Source: Aldrovandia affinis | Lineage: Eukaryota; Chordata; Actinopteri; Notacanthiformes; Halosauridae | Direction of reading: 5' to 3' | Assembly (NCBI GenBank): GCA_029706075.1 | Contig: JAINUG010000147.1 | Coordinates: 1,112,501 to 1,176,500, forward strand | Length of the DNA: 64,000 bases | Part shown: in pieces, positions 1-12,925 of the stretch | Numbering within the stretch: position 1 is the stretch's first letter | Layout: each line of letters begins with the position of its first letter | The notes under the pieces: generated by a model | Seen by the model: the letters and a program-made list of their open reading frames with translations, nothing else | Told to the model about the DNA's origin: nothing | The model's database searches: none | Program-made: the position numbers and the translations under genes

Positions 1-90
1 ATTTTATTTGTATTTTTTTAGGACAGTATTAAACATAGGTACATATTACAAAATGCAGTATTAAACATGTAAGTGCTGATGACACTTGCT
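1..90 (-). mobile_element. L2-like LINE fragment, cut by the window edge
   Basis: ttttttaggacagtattaaacataggtac through attaaacatgtaag matches 11935-12000, which lies in a longer L2-like copy. The element continues beyond the left edge. Confidence 0.6.
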
Positions 91-947
91 GATGAACACA
101 AAGCTTCACAATATACAGGCTTTTGACTTTGTCCAGGTATTTTCTGGTGCTAATGTGCCTCAGTGAAACAGGCTGTCTGTCAGAGTTGAGGCAGACCTTC
201 AGGTTGCCTCCACCGAAAAGCACACAAGGAAAACCTTTGGCTCTTCACTTTAAAATAGACCCACATCTTTGGTCATGGATTGAGTTATGTATGGATAGAT
301 GTATCTTTCCTTCCTGGAATGAAAGTTGTCTTTGATTATGGATTGAGTTGTTCTCAGTTGTGAATCAAGATGTAATTGGTAACAGATTGAGTTATCTTTT
401 GTTGAGTTATCTTCAAATGATGTATTGGTGGAGTAAGAAACAAGGTTCCATTCCAGTCCCCCAGTTTGCCCTAGATGAGGAAGATTTCTGCTGGATCATC
501 CTTCTCAAAAAAAAAGATTGTATTATTTGTCCTTATATTAACTACAGACAGTGTGTAGGCAGCATTTCAAACAAACTCTGATCCTGAATTATTGGGGTTG
601 AGTTTCCAAGGATTTCGTCACTATAGCAACGTCCAGTGGGACATTTTTGGCTGAAAGAGCAGTGCTGTTTGAGGGAAGTCTTGTCCTTTTCATCTAATCT
701 ATCTATTACCTATAACCTAGTTTCTATTTATATTTTTCTTAAAAATGGGTTTGATGAAAGTGCTGTTTTATTGTAGCCTGGTGGACAGTGAGGATCATGT
801 TACTGTGTTACTGACTACTGAATACTGAAAACTATTTTCTTTCCCCTAATATTTGGAGTGGAACTTTTTCCATTGCTACAATATTTTTTCATTAAGTTTC
901 CACATTTACAGTAAGGAATTGCCTCCATTTTCTTAATCTCTCTCTCT

Positions 948-1667
948 AGATGGTTGGTTGTGATGAGTGCTCTGAAGAAAAGTATGAGACTGTCACACTC
1001 GCAGTGGAACTGGAATGTAGGTTGCTCACTGACACGTGATTGTCAACCTGTCAACCAGCCAACATTTATGTCTATCGCTGTATTACTGCACTGATCTCTT
1101 GCGCAAACAATGATTGATCTTACCATGTATAAATGCACATCTTGTGAGTCGCTCTGGGTAAGAGCGTCTCCTAAATGCCAAAAATGTACATGATTCCTCT
1201 GACCCTTGATTGGACTTTTTTTCCAAAATGTTGTGAATTGAGAGACATTTGCATGTAAATAAGGCATTAAAAGCATGTTGAAGTTGAGCGTTGCGTAGGA
1301 ATCAAATGACACTGTCCAAATGGCAGCCGAGGGGAAAATATATTTGATTTGGTGAGTTGATTTGACATCCCATTAATTCAAATATGTAATGATTTTAGCC
1401 TAGGGGGAAAGCATATATTTTCAAAATTATGATTTCAAGGTTTTTATTCCGAGCTTGTGTTCTTCTGGGAAGCATTGATTAAATCAGATCCACTCCACAG
1501 CAACATTATAATATTCAGATGAAATTCAGTGGATGCCACATTGATTGCATTCTCTTGTAAAGGTATTTTAAATTCTATTAACAAATGTGCAGGGATCTGC
1601 ATCTCCCTCAAGTAAACTCCTGTGTCTGTGCAGAGTACATATCCTCACTGCCAGCTCTCTCTCTCTT
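948..1667 (+). repeat. left arm of a ~0.73 kb inverted duplication
   Basis: From gatggttggttgtgatgagtgc to cctcactgccagctctc this is the reverse complement of 14542-15290, close to 90% identical by eye over about 720 bp. It includes an L2-type tail (gtcgctctgggtaagagcgtc, near 1149) and unrelated flanking sequence, so it is a duplication of a composite segment rather than a plain LINE copy. The arm begins beside tctctctct and ends at ctctctctctc. Confidence 0.88.
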
Positions 1668-2518
1668 ATTAATTAAGGCATCCTATGAAAATGATCTAAA
1701 TTAAGGTCGTCTTTTATTGGAAATGGTCTGTGGCCAAACCTGGACATTCCACAGACTCAGTTCAGTTCGATCCAGTTCTTCGTCTCTAATGTCGAATGTC
1801 AAATGTAATTAAGTTTTCCTTTACTTCAGAATTTACACAACATACTGAGTTTGGCAGCTAACAACAATGCTTTGTAAGAATATAAAACTATTAGTTTGAA
1901 CATGTACTAAACTTAGGAGTTAAGCACAAACTGCGAGTTTGGTTACATGCATATAGCCTTAGCGTGAGAAATTGGCTTAATTTTACAATTCAAAACCTGT
2001 CACCAGGTCCATTGTATCAGTAACACGTGCGCACACCCATGTTTACGATGGCGTTTCGTGGTCGAATGGCTTTATGTTAGCCGTAACTCGTCAGCCCCCT
2101 GAAAATCCAAAGCCGCAGTGCTGCAGTCATTGAGAGATTCTGTGCAGCGTTTAGGCCAAGCCAGACGCTGAGACTGTCGTGAATAGGAGCAATCCTGGCG
2201 CACGTTGGAGGGGCACTAAAAATAGTCCTGCGAGAGGAACGATAGAGAAGTTATCGGGCGCTGTTACAGTTCCGCTGACTCAGCAGTGTTCTCCTTCAGT
2301 TGTTCTGAAGCTGCGAGGTGCTGGGAGCCCTTACGTCTGTGGCAATGAGACTTCACTCCTGCCCATTTTGGAAAGCAGCGAGTTTAATTTGTTTAAATTC
2401 ACGCCAGCCTGTCACCGCTGCCTTTAAAGCAAGACGCTATTTAAGGAACAGTGAGGCAGCTTGCCTGAGCGCAATAGTTTATCCCTCATTTTTAGAATGT
2501 GGTGCAGTGTAGTATAAC

Positions 2519-2640
2519 AAGAGGCCACAGGTAGAAATGAGTTAAAGGCAAATTCTGCACGGGTATTAGGACGTTTTTGTTTTAACACAAAGAGTTGTCA
2601 ATGCCTGGAACAGCTTGCCAGACCAGGGAGTATATATACA
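2519..2640 (+). mobile_element. CR1-like LINE 3' fragment
   Basis: aagaggccacaggtagaaatgagttaaaggcaaattctgcacgg...gagttgtcaatgcctggaacagcttgcc matches 10152-10272, the C-terminal coding end of a CR1-like LINE. Truncated on both sides. Confidence 0.6.
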
Positions 2641-2830
2641 TATGATATATAATAACAAAAAATAATATTCTTTTATACTGATATTTTTTGTTCAGAGAAA
2701 AAGATTTTGTTAAACAAGTTATATTTTCTTCCCCAAAAGAGGTGTCACAATTATTCACACCCCTGATTTCAGTACTTTGTGCACCCACAAAGATATACAA
2801 CATTCAGAGAACAGTCTGACATGATGGAAG
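2640..2830. mobile_element. Tc1/mariner-like fragment (tentative)
   Basis: gaggtgtcacaattattcacacccctgatttcagtactttgtgcacccac has the wording of Tc1-like elements near their ends in fish genomes. AT-rich and non-coding; the borders are uncertain. Confidence 0.4.
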
Positions 2831-3574
2831 AGTATTTGTTAAGGCTGAATACATCATAAAAGTAAGCCATAAAAGTAAGCCCTTGGACTTGGTAACGAGT
2901 TTGACCTCGTCAACGCCTAAACTGTTCCCGTGCCTTCCTCCAAAGGCTCGGTGATTTGCCATTTGTCAGATTGGAGGGGTCAGAGGCCTGCCTTCCGCTA
3001 TTAAGGAAGACAACTGCTCATTACAGATTAGCGGGTCGGGATTCCCCATTATTGTAGGGGCGTGATTTGTTGAGGGATGCCTGTCGTGGGGCCCATTGGA
3101 AGCACAGTATATTAGCCAGCAACAGCTGTTGCCAGAGGCACCTGCCAGGAAATTGCTAAGGTGCCAATGCACATTCTGTTGGAACAGTGGAACAGTAAGG
3201 CGCTTTTACACAACGCTGGCTTTATTTAAGTCACTTTCACACTGTGTGGTGTTGCCAGGGCCCATTGATGACACAGTGCCTCTTGCTTTATGAAGAGAAC
3301 AATGAGGAAAAACACACGTATGGTTTGCAGCGTATTCGATTGAGCGCGTGAGCTTTCGGTGTCTGCCGTTATTGTTCCACCGGAGGGGTTACCTGGGTGC
3401 CCCCGAGGGTGGGCACATGGCACTGAGCTAGAGTTCTTTTCAGTCCATTCTGAAAGGCCATCTACCATCAGGGATTGGTCTTGAATGGAGGAGTTTGCGC
3501 TCTGATGGGGCAAAAGTTGAACATTTCCAACTCACACCGTAGCAGCTCTTGCCATATATATTTTTAAAGATTTT

Positions 3575-3655
3575 GTTTAAAAAAACAAACCAATTTTCTC
3601 CAAATTTAGTAGCCAATTATACCCTGTTTTCATGTCAGCTACCCACCCCCTCGTA
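3575..3655 (-). repeat. SINE tail fragment
   Basis: ttttctccaaatttagtagccaattataccctgtttt is the tail of the tRNA-derived SINE family seen complete at 45302-45704 and 53028-53400. Head and body are missing. Confidence 0.6.
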
Positions 3656-4080
3656 TTGCTCTTGCCATATTTTTGATTAATTTTGTCACATTTCGAATAT
3701 CTCTGCCTATAGGGCCCCTAAAGCTCACACATGACTCAGAATAAACATCAGCCCCTTCCCTGTCCTCCCTTGCCGTGTGGCCTTTACAAGTTGACTTTAA
3801 TGAAAGAAAATGGATGTCTGTCAGCCGGGCCCTGCATTGGGGATCAGACTTTCCCCTCTCCCTCTCCAGGGAAGAACACATATCAGGGGGAGTTTATTGT
3901 GATGCCGTTTGCGGCTCTAGGCGCGGGAATGCAAATGTTTACGCACACTGCTCCGCTTTCGCCTGGGGAAAATGCAAACAGAACACACCGCAGTGCTGTG
4001 TTTGAGCCGTGGAACCTAGGAAGGCTTTTAGTTGTCCACTTCTCCAGCTGCAAGTGAAAACGGAAATCTCGCAGAGCATT

Positions 4081-4311
4081 TACATTTACATTTACATTAC
4101 AGGCATTTAGCAGACACTCTTATCCAGGGCGACTTAAACAGTTTACATTTCTTTACGTGCAATCCATTTATACAGCTGGATATTTTACTGAAGCAATTCA
4201 GGTTAAGTACCTTGCTCGAGGGTACAACGGCAGTGCCCCACCTGGGAATTGAACCTTCGACCTTTCGGTAACAAGCACAGCTCCCCAACCATTATACTAC
4301 ACTGCTGCCCT
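4081..4311 (-). mobile_element. tRNA-derived SINE with core and L2-type tail
   Basis: Read on the minus strand: a head with ccgaaaggtcgaaggttcaattcccagg (B box), a core ctcgagcaaggtacttaacc, and the tail aagtcgccctggataagagtgtctgctaaatg followed by (tgtaaa)n. Full layout. Confidence 0.75.
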
Positions 4312-4749
4312 ACCTGCAACATGCAACATGGCAAAAATCTCTGCTCCCCCTCCCCCTTCCCCTCACCTACCTTGGTTAAATTGGCCGGAGGCTGGAAATA
4401 TGTTGGCGACCGGTTAAATTGGGGGAGGGGGTGAAAGCGTTTATTTACCTTACGTAAGAAAATGGATTCAAATGTCTGTAAACATTGTGGAGGGAACAGA
4501 TTAAAGATCAGGTCAGACGTGTGGGCGATACTGTGGAGCGAGGCGTTGCATCTTTGGTTCGATCGTTTATTCATGACTCCTGGGAAGCCAGTTCTTTGTG
4601 ACCGTGGAGTGCTTGATTTGGCGGTGGGGAAAGGACTTGCGATTGTCATTATGGGAGAATTATGGAAATGAGGTACTGATTACGACGCGTGATTACTGTT
4701 GGGTGATTGGATTGATGAAGCCCAGTGCTAAAGTCCCAGGTTAAACCCA

Positions 4750-4894
4750 AAGAGAGAGAGAGGGAGGAGAGAGAGGGGGAGGGGAGAGAAATGAGAAGGA
4801 GACAGTGTGTGAGTGAGAGAGAGAGAGAAATGAGAAGGAGACAGTGTGTGAGTGAGAGAGAGAGAGAGAGAGAGAGAGAAATGAGAAGGAGACA

Positions 4895-4938
<44 letters not shown>

Positions 4939-5150
4939 AAATGAGAAGGAGACAGTGTGTGAGTGAGAGACAGACAGAGAGAGAGAGAAAGAAGGAGAGG
5001 ATTGAGAGGCAGAGAGAAGAGAGAGCAAAGAGAGGTGGAGATGAAATGACGGACGGAGGAGAGTGAGAGAAATACAGTGAGAGTTAGAGAGAGATAGAGA
5101 GAGAAGGAGAGGGAGACAGAGGGAGGAAGTGAGTCAGCGCAGGAGAGAGA
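4750..5150. repeat. purine-rich (GA)n satellite, with ~40-60 bp higher-order units
   Basis: gagagaaatgagaaggagacagtgtgtgagtgagag occurs four times (near 4787, 4827, 4878, 4937) separated by (GA)n of varied length, then degenerates. A nearly pure purine strand of about 400 bases. Confidence 0.9.
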
Positions 5151-6814
5151 GCGTGATAATGTGTCTGAAGATAGAATGAGTAAAGGCCTAATGGAAGAGC
5201 AGCCATTTCCTCCTGTCTAATCTCTACACTGAATAAAATCACTCTGGCCAATTCCAGTTCCTTCCCTCCTGGCGTTCAGACTGCCATTTGTCAAATGCTC
5301 ATCCTTGTGCACAAAATGCATTTAATTGTTCACGACAATGAGCATGTTGCAATGTGCAGACACAACAGCTCATTTGTAAAATAACAACCAAGACATGATC
5401 ACTATTTATTTTCGGTGAGATTATTTTGGTGTTGGTGACATTTACTAGATGGTTGAATGGATCATTCAATCCCATTCGTTTTGATTGGCTGGGGTACCTC
5501 AGTTGTAAAAAAGGGGTAAATAAAAAAGTATTAATAAAACACACTGTGTGGTAAAAGGGCTAAATATCCATGCACATGTCTTTTATGAGTGCAGAATTAC
5601 CCATGTCCTTGCTCAGTATTAACATCATTTACGGCCCAAGCCTGACATGATGGGCTTTTTGTTACAAGGAACAGACAACTGTGCCTTCCCCTACTAAATC
5701 AACCTTCCGTTTTTTTTAACCATGAGGAGATGAGTTGTTAACGGAGGTGAGAGACAGTCCTATATTTAGCCGTCGCTGTGAAAGCATTGGTATTTCATCT
5801 TCAGCCATGTTGAGGCAAGGCCTCTGCAGCTGCGGTGGTCGAAATGAGGGGGGTCTGGGGGGGTCCGGGACCACTCATAAGCCACAAGGGAGCCCCCCAT
5901 TAGAAATACATTTTTAAGCTTGGGGGGGTCCCATCTTTATTTTGACATCTTTTAACAAATGGGAGTCAAAGAGGACATTATAACTACTGTATATAGAAGC
6001 AACCAATGGAAATGGTCTTTAGAAATTCTTTAAGATCTGTGGGTTCTGTTAGGCCAAAATGTGCCCGGCTGCCAAAATGTGACCGGGTTGCATCACCCGG
6101 GTTGCGTCACAATAGCTTCTTAAATTCAAATTAAGTCAAAAGTAGCTATGCTAACTCAGTACAAAGGCGCTACACCAGTCAAATGTGTGTCAAATATAAC
6201 ACGATTTCTTAATTTTTAATGAAAAGTCAAGGGGTTTAATACCATAATTTATTGCCAGGAAGTAGCCAAATATTCAGTGGCCCATGTGGTTTGAAGGTGT
6301 TCACCGTATTTCTACGTGAGAGGACATTATAAAATATACATTATTAAAGCCATTTCTGAATCATTTTTGTCCACCAACTAATAGTTTGTTTCTCAAACAT
6401 TAATTAAATTTCTTATTTTAAAAGTGTAAATGACAATTTTTCAAAAACTGAGTGATCTGACAGGCTGCTATGCTATCGATTGCCATGTGAGCTAGCTATG
6501 ATGTAAAAAAATAAAGATAATTTGTTTCAATGTAGCCATATAGTAATGAGAGAAACAAACAAATGTGTGCATGCTTGCACATAAGTACATGCGTATGCAT
6601 GTGGATTATTGATCTGGGGGACCCCCCAAGAGCCATTGGTCATTTCTTATACTGCCCAGCTGGAGCAGTGTGTAATTGTTTTCTAGAACTTCCTGTCCGA
6701 GGCTGAGCAGTTACAGAGGCACCTAACCTTCAAAGAGGCCCCAGTTGTGTGTCCGCTTCATCACTGGCTAGTTGCTGTCCATCAGAGATGCACTAATATC
6801 ATATAATATAATAT

Positions 6815-6958
6815 AATATATGCCATTTAGCTTTTCTCCGAAGTGACTTACAGTAGTGAATGCATAAAGTTTTCAGCATATGTGGCCCCAATGGGAAATG
6901 AACCGACAACCTAAGCATTGTCAGTGCCATGCTGTACCTACGGAGCCACACAGAACCA
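6815..6958 (-). mobile_element. old tRNA-derived SINE copy with L2-type tail
   Basis: Diverged copy of 62786-62931: gtgacttacagtagtgaatgcataaag, atgtggccccaatgggaaatgaaccgac, cctacggagccacacagaaccac. A (taata)n run abuts the tail. Confidence 0.7.
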
Positions 6959-7665
6959 CTAATGGGGTGGCGTTATACAGATATGATGATCTATTTCTGA
7001 TCCCTAGGTCATTTCAATGACAACGTTGGCAATGACAGTTATCTTTCCTGTTGCAAACACATTACATTCCTGTGCTCACCTTTTTACCCATCGCTTTATC
7101 AAAGTTGTTTCAGTGGTATTTCTGCAGCATTAAAATTTTGCACGCATCGAAGAGGAAGAGACAGAGAGAGCAAGAGCATTTTCTTACGCTTCCTTGTGCC
7201 TGCAGCGAGCAATATCCCCTTGCTCACTGGCCCGGTTAGCCTCCATTTGCAGTCAACATTTTGATTCCTGATTAACATATTGGGTTTCAGAATCGATCCC
7301 TGACGCACTTTGAGAATCGGATCACTCCAAATTATTTAGGGAAAGAGAAACAAATACGCACTCACGGGAATCGAATTCTGGGATGAAATCAATAGACTGT
7401 TTTTGAGCTGGAGCGTAATAAAAGGGACCCGTATATCTTATTCCCTTTTTCTCGTTTTATCAACCGCTTGCTGGATGTGACTTTTTTTGCTAATTCTTAA
7501 AATAGATAAGACAAACATTTAGGTTGAGGTCATGCAATAAGTCTGACTGCTCTACAAATGTAGAAGCGTTGAAACACTTCAGTTTGTCAATGGTCTGCAA
7601 TTAGGCGATGATTCACATATTTGAACACGAAGCCTGAATAACACAGTGGAAATTACATTTTTGCA

Positions 7666-8280
7666 TTTACATTTTTGACATTTAGCAGACGCTCTTATGC
7701 AGAGTGACTTACAAGATGTCATTAATGCGTGGTAAGATCGATCATTGTTCGTGCAAGAGATCAATGCAGTAATACAGCAATACGGGCAGGTGCATACCAT
7801 GCCTGTAACACAGGGAAAGAAAAAGGTTCGTAATTTTTTAGCATTGGACATAAATACAAAATATGAAATACAATATTAAACATGAAACCAGTGATGATGA
7901 CAATTAGTTAAATGTACAGAGTCAGTGGTAGTGGAGTCTGAAGAGGTGGGTTTTGAGTCTCTTGCGGAAGATGGCCAGTGATTCCGCAGTCCTGACTGAC
8001 CGCAAGGAGCTGCTGCCGGGCGCCCGGAGGGATGGAACAGTCAGTTTGCCAGAGGAGGCAGAGCGGAGGGGTCTGGCTGGGGGTGGAGGGTGTGATGAGT
8101 GTCTGGAGGTAGGAGGGAGCGTTTCCCCTAGCAGCTTGATAAGCCAGTGATTTAAGCTTTATGCGTGCTGCAACAGGGAGCCAGTGCAGAGAGGTGAGTA
8201 GAGGACAAAGCTGTAAAAGTAAATGGAACAAAGGCAGCTTCCCGGTGACCATTTTTCTGCTCACCAAGGACTGGACCCAT
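7666..8280 (-). mobile_element. L2-like LINE, 3' end with C-terminal reverse-transcriptase ORF piece
   Basis: The minus strand encodes LLTSLHWLPVAARIKLKSLAYQ and GNAPSYLQTLITPSTPSQTP, typical of the C-terminal part of teleost L2-type ORF2, then a 3' UTR ending in gtcactctgcataagagcgtctgctaaatg. 5'-truncated, as usual for LINEs. A shorter copy lies at 11748-12140. Confidence 0.8.
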
Positions 8281-9002
8281 TTCAGTGCTTTCACTTGGCG
8301 TTCACTGGGAAAACTGCCACCATATACGTTCCAAAACTATGTTTCATGGGTCAGGCTCAATTGAGGATATAATATGCCAAGAAAAAGATTGAAAATGTAC
8401 AATCTAGCTGGATTAGAATTATTCAGCTTCTTTCTACCTGGAATCCTAAAAATGTAAAAAAACTATGAAAAGTTTAATTCCATTTATCAAATGGCACTAA
8501 CCAGCATTTTCCATTGTAAACTTATTTATGGTAAAATATCTGGGAACTCTGTATATAAATCATACGACTGATATTAATGTAGCAAGAAAAATGAATAAAT
8601 TATGATGAATGTTCAAAAATACGTATAGTCTATCAGAGTGAGTTCTTCTGAATAAGGCATTATGCCTTGCTAATATATGTTACTTGTTTTTGCTGTTCGT
8701 TGTTCACAAGATCTTCTACTTGAGATCCACGCGCCATGCACAAAGCACCATGTTATCCTTAATTCTGTATGACGAATTTAAGCAAGTACATGGAGTGAAT
8801 GGTTTTTGACATTTACAATACGTTTAAAACATAGCACTTTCATAAGTACAGCACACATACAGTCAAATTTAAGGACAACAATATGGCTTTAGATTAGATT
8901 GAATAGGTTTCCCATTTCCCATTTATGGTTTCCCTCCCATCCAAGCCTTTATAGTAAACTAGTTTTCCTTTCTCCTAGTGAAGGAAAATGACTGTCTCTT
9001 CA

Positions 9003-9287
9003 GGGGTAATAAACTTGCTCTAAGATAAGGTAGTGGTTACTATAGGGGGTAATGAAATTGCTCAAAGATAAGATAGTGGTTACTATAGGAGTTAATACAA
9101 TTGCTTGCTCTAAGATAAAGATAATGAAATTGCTCAAAGATAAGGTAGTGGTTACTATAGGGGTAATGAAATTGCTCAAAGATAAGATAGTGGTTACTAT
9201 AGGGGGTAATGAAATTGCTCAAAGATAAGATAGTAGTTACTATAGGGGGTAATAAAATTGCTCTAAGATGAGATAGTGGTTACTATT
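9003..9287. repeat. minisatellite, ~46-bp unit, about six copies
   Basis: Unit gggggtaatgaaattgctcaaagataagatagtggttactata, repeated with small changes; one unit is shortened. It abuts the inverted repeat at 9284-9607. Confidence 0.9.
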
Positions 9288-9607
9288 TTACCATGTGATT
9301 TATGGGTCTCTGTGCAAGGCATACTAATGCAAATGACAATGAAATGACCATAAAGTTGAAATGTATTTGCCTACAAGGTCTATAAATGTGTGTATATAAA
9401 ATGCAGTGTGCTTTAACCACCCCGGTCATGGCTACACTGTGTGCTCTATTGCCTCTATGGAATCATTGACACCCATGCCAACCATAATGAACAGCAAGCA
9501 GAGATTGCTCTCTGAACTATGATAAATACTTAAAATGTATGTCATTTCATTGTCATTTCCATTAGTATGCCTTGCATAGGGACCCATAAATCACATGGTA
9601 AAATAGC
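9284..9607. repeat. 62-65-bp inverted repeat with 196-nt spacer
   Basis: ttttaccatgtgatttatgggtctctgtgcaaggcatactaatg...caatgaaatgac at 9286-9347 has its reverse complement at 9544-9606 with about four mismatches. It could be a small MITE or a hairpin. Confidence 0.85.
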
Positions 9608-10147
9608 CCATTTGTCCTCAAGTTTTGAGGCAGTTGTCAGTTTTAATAAGTACATTGCAATGAATAATTCAGATTGCTCTGAATTCATATGTGTGTCTGT
9701 GTGTGTGTGTGTGTTTATAATTAATCAACCTTCTTGCTGTCTTTTTACCTCCTTGCTCTCCTAAATCATGATTTGTGCGCATATTAATGGCTTTGCACAT
9801 GTTGATAAAGTATTCTGTGCAATGCCTCATTGTAATGTCAAAGAGGAGCAGGATACATTTGAACTGTGAAGTAACAGAACCTCAATATAAGTCTGGCATG
9901 TACTAATTGGAAAAGTGACACCATGAAATGTAATTAAGCCCAGAACAATTATTTTGTATGAGATTGTAAGATTGAACATACTTTTTAATAAAGATTGAAC
10001 ATTATTAAGAAATATTTCATAGTTAGCTGAGTGAGGATATTGTGATTACCCCATTATTCCTGTCACTTGAGTGACCGGAAAGAGGAAGCAGGAATTTGCA
10101 GGTCAGTCATATTAAAGACAGCCAGCAAGATGCTATTAAGCTTGGTT

Positions 10148-10425
10148 ATCAGAACAAGAGGCCACAGGTGGAAATTAGTTAAAGGCAAATTCCGCACGGA
10201 TATTTTTTCACAACTTTCACAAAGTTTTTCTTTACCAGAGAGTTGTCAATGCCAGGAACAGCTAGCCAGGTCGGGTAGTAGAGGCAGAAACACTTCGGCT
10301 ATACACTTCAATTCCTGGCTAGATGCAGTACTAGATACTCTTTAGATTAGGACACGAGGAGCCTAGATGGGCTGAACGGCCCGTTCTTGTCATTATGTAT
10401 TCTTATGTTCTTATGTTCTAAGCTG
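10148..10425 (+). mobile_element. CR1-like LINE 3' end
   Basis: Encodes IRTRGHRWKLVKGKFRTDI, the conserved C-terminus found in CR1-like ORF2, then runs out of frame, and ends gatgggctgaacggcccgttcttgtcattatgtattcttatgttcttatgttct, the standard 3' end of this fish and shark family. 5'-truncated. Confidence 0.75.
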
Positions 10426-11747
10426 CAACACTTTTATATGTTGTGTGCCATTATTCTGTCCCCCGAGGCTACAGAATCTACAAATTGATGCACAAGGACG
10501 ATTATAGCGTTTGACGGTTATCCTGTGAATTAAGCATTATGTTTTATTTGATATTGAATTTTTGCCTGGAAGCATTGTCCTCTTCCGCCACTTAAAATAC
10601 CATAGCACAAAAGCATTATCCTCTCCGGTCGCTTAAAATAAAGTAATACAGCCAATCAAAGCCAGGGGTGTTAAAACAATTAAGGGTCTGTGACTCAAGA
10701 ACTGAAGCTCTTCAAACATCTTCGACCTTTCCTGATACATTCAGCGTTCATCATTTTGTCAAGATCAAAAGTCTTAAGCTAATATTTGCTTTCGGTTAAT
10801 GAGAGGCAAACTAGCTTCAGCGTTGGGTAGTAATTAAGCGGTTTGATTGGCCTTGTTGCTGTGAGCTAATGACAGTTTAGCATATGCATGAGGCAGATTG
10901 CAGCTAGTCCTTAGGGCTGATACCGCGTTGGCAGAAATGTGGGGGAAAGATTCTGTGGAGAGCTGGGGCCAGGCCCAGATACCAGAACAGTGAACACAAG
11001 TCTATCCCTTTGAGAATTCGTGAAGTTAGCCATGTGAAACCGTTCAAGAAAGCAAAGTAGCCGCTGTTTGGCGCATACATTAGCCCTTATATGAACTAGT
11101 GTTTAGAAGCAAATCATCACCAAGGAGAATCTCCCTCTGCGATGTTAATTCTTGCGATATTACTTGATATGATTTTTTGCTTCTGTTCTGATGAACCACT
11201 GTTACATTTTACAGCATTGAGGCGGGGGGTGGCAGGTGCGACTGCCATGACAGATGGTGAGGGGATAGAAAAAGGTAAAGAAATGGTGTTTCAAGCAGCC
11301 TCGGGGCGGTCAGAAACGAAACAAAATGTAAACACAACAGTCAAACTGAACTGTAAACAAAAAGAGGGAAACTGAAACAAAAAGCATCTTATCTAGCCTT
11401 GCTTTCCCCCATGTCCAAGAGGTTCTCCTCCTAGGCATGGCAGGCTGTGTATGTGGCCTAACAAAGGCTACCGGCAACGCCTGAGCGGACTGCTGATCAG
11501 CCGGTGTGTGAGGCTGCTGTGGCGAGGAGGACAAGCCCTCGGGCACAGACAGACCACGAGCAGACTAAAGGCGGCCCGTCAGCCAGACAGGTTGCTTTTT
11601 CACAATAACGCTGAGACCGTCTCTCCCTGAGCAACCCTTCGGACAGTTACGTGCCATCCCGCAGGGCCCCAGCACATTGCAGGCGCTGGCATAGACTGGG
11701 TTTGATTCTGATTGGCAGGGCGCATCATTGCCACGGGAAACATTTTT

Positions 11748-12140
11748 TACATTTACATTTTAAGCATTTAGCAGACGCTGTTATCCAGAGCAAGATGTGC
11801 ATGAATGCATGGTAAGGTCAATAATAGTTTGCGCAAGAGATCAGTGTAGTAATACAGTAATGGACATCATTGTTGGCAGCTGCACACCGTACCTTTAACA
11901 TGGGGAAAGAAAAGGTTAGTAGATTATTTTAAATTTTTAGGACAGTATTAAACATAGATACATATTACAAAATGCAGTATTAAACATGTAAGCAGTGGTG
12001 ATGACAATAAGTTAAATGTACAGATTCAGTGGGAGTGGAGTCTGAAGAGGTGGGTTTTGAGCCTCTTGCGGAAGATGGCCAGTGATTCCGCGGTCCTGAC
12101 CGAGTACGGAAGATCGTTCCACCACCGAGGGGTCAGGAAA
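11748..12140 (-). mobile_element. L2-like LINE 3' end
   Basis: catttagcagacgctgttatccagagcaag tail at the left, then the same 3' UTR as 7666-7960, and at 12040-12140 minus-strand coding remnants (GITGHLPQETQ type). Truncated at about 12140. Confidence 0.75.
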
Positions 12141-12578
12141 CAGTGCCTCACCTGGATGCTCCATCAGAAAGGCCTGCCTTTGAAAGGCCAAGGTTATAGC
12201 GATGCTTTAAATCAAGCAGACCTTCTGCTGGTAATGTGATGTCATTGTTGCTAGTCATATCTTTGTCCATGAAGAATCAACCATGCTTTTTGAACTTGTG
12301 AATTTGAATTCAAAAGTGTCGCTCTGTAAGAAAGGGCAGGTATCAGGTATATGAGAATAAAATCACTTCTGCTTTGGATAGCCTTTGTAAACATCCACTA
12401 AACATGGTTGCATGACAAGCCAGCATAACCATCATCCACCATGTGTTAATCTGATCATATCCTTCTGAGAGAAGCACTCAGATCACAATAAGTAAATACA
12501 CTAGTGATAGATCTTGAAAAAGATCACTATGATGTAAAACCACAGAGATTATGTAGTCATTAGAAAGTGCAGTCAATA

Positions 12579-12925
12579 GGCCGGCGGTTAGCGTAGAGGT
12601 CTAACACACCGCATCTTGGCTGGTCAGATGCGGTGTGCGCTGCTTCAAAACCAGACCGGCCCTGGCCGTTAGCCCCAATCAGGGGCGGCATTTGGCTGTC
12701 CGCCCCAGGGAGAAGGGGAAGGGTGAGCCAGCTCGAGTTCAAGGGTGTCTCCAGAACGTGAGTGTACAAATTTTGTCTCAAAGGAAGTAGAGTTCGCTGC
12801 CCTCTGAGAATTAGCTTTCCTCGTAGAGACGAGCCGAGGTGAATCAAAATAAATAGAGGGTATAATTGAACACCGAATTGGGAGAAAAACTGGAAAAAAT
12901 CTGAAACAAATACAAAAATACATAT
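12579..12925 (+). mobile_element. tRNA-derived SINE copy
   Basis: Same family and orientation as 53028-53400: ggccggcggttagcgtagaggtctaacacaccg head, gcatttggctgtccgccccaggg, gtgtctccagaacgtg, cctcgtagagacgagc, aaatagagggtataattg, gggagaaaaac tail. The B box region is shortened. Confidence 0.85.

Noticed and set aside
2179-2512. Two overlapping small open frames on the plus strand
   Set aside because: No similarity, no splice context, and partly overlapping a LINE fragment edge.
4725-5066. Open frames encoding RE/ER or LS repeats, also at 14367-14621 and 15748-16075
   Set aside because: Translation of GA and GT microsatellites; no gene.
5840-6640. G-rich and C-rich blocks at both ends suggesting another inverted-repeat element
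   Set aside because: Only short G/C runs pair; no convincing ends or target duplication.
9003-9287. Regular repeats that could suggest a CRISPR array
   Set aside because: Units are contiguous with no unique spacers; it is a minisatellite in a vertebrate intron.
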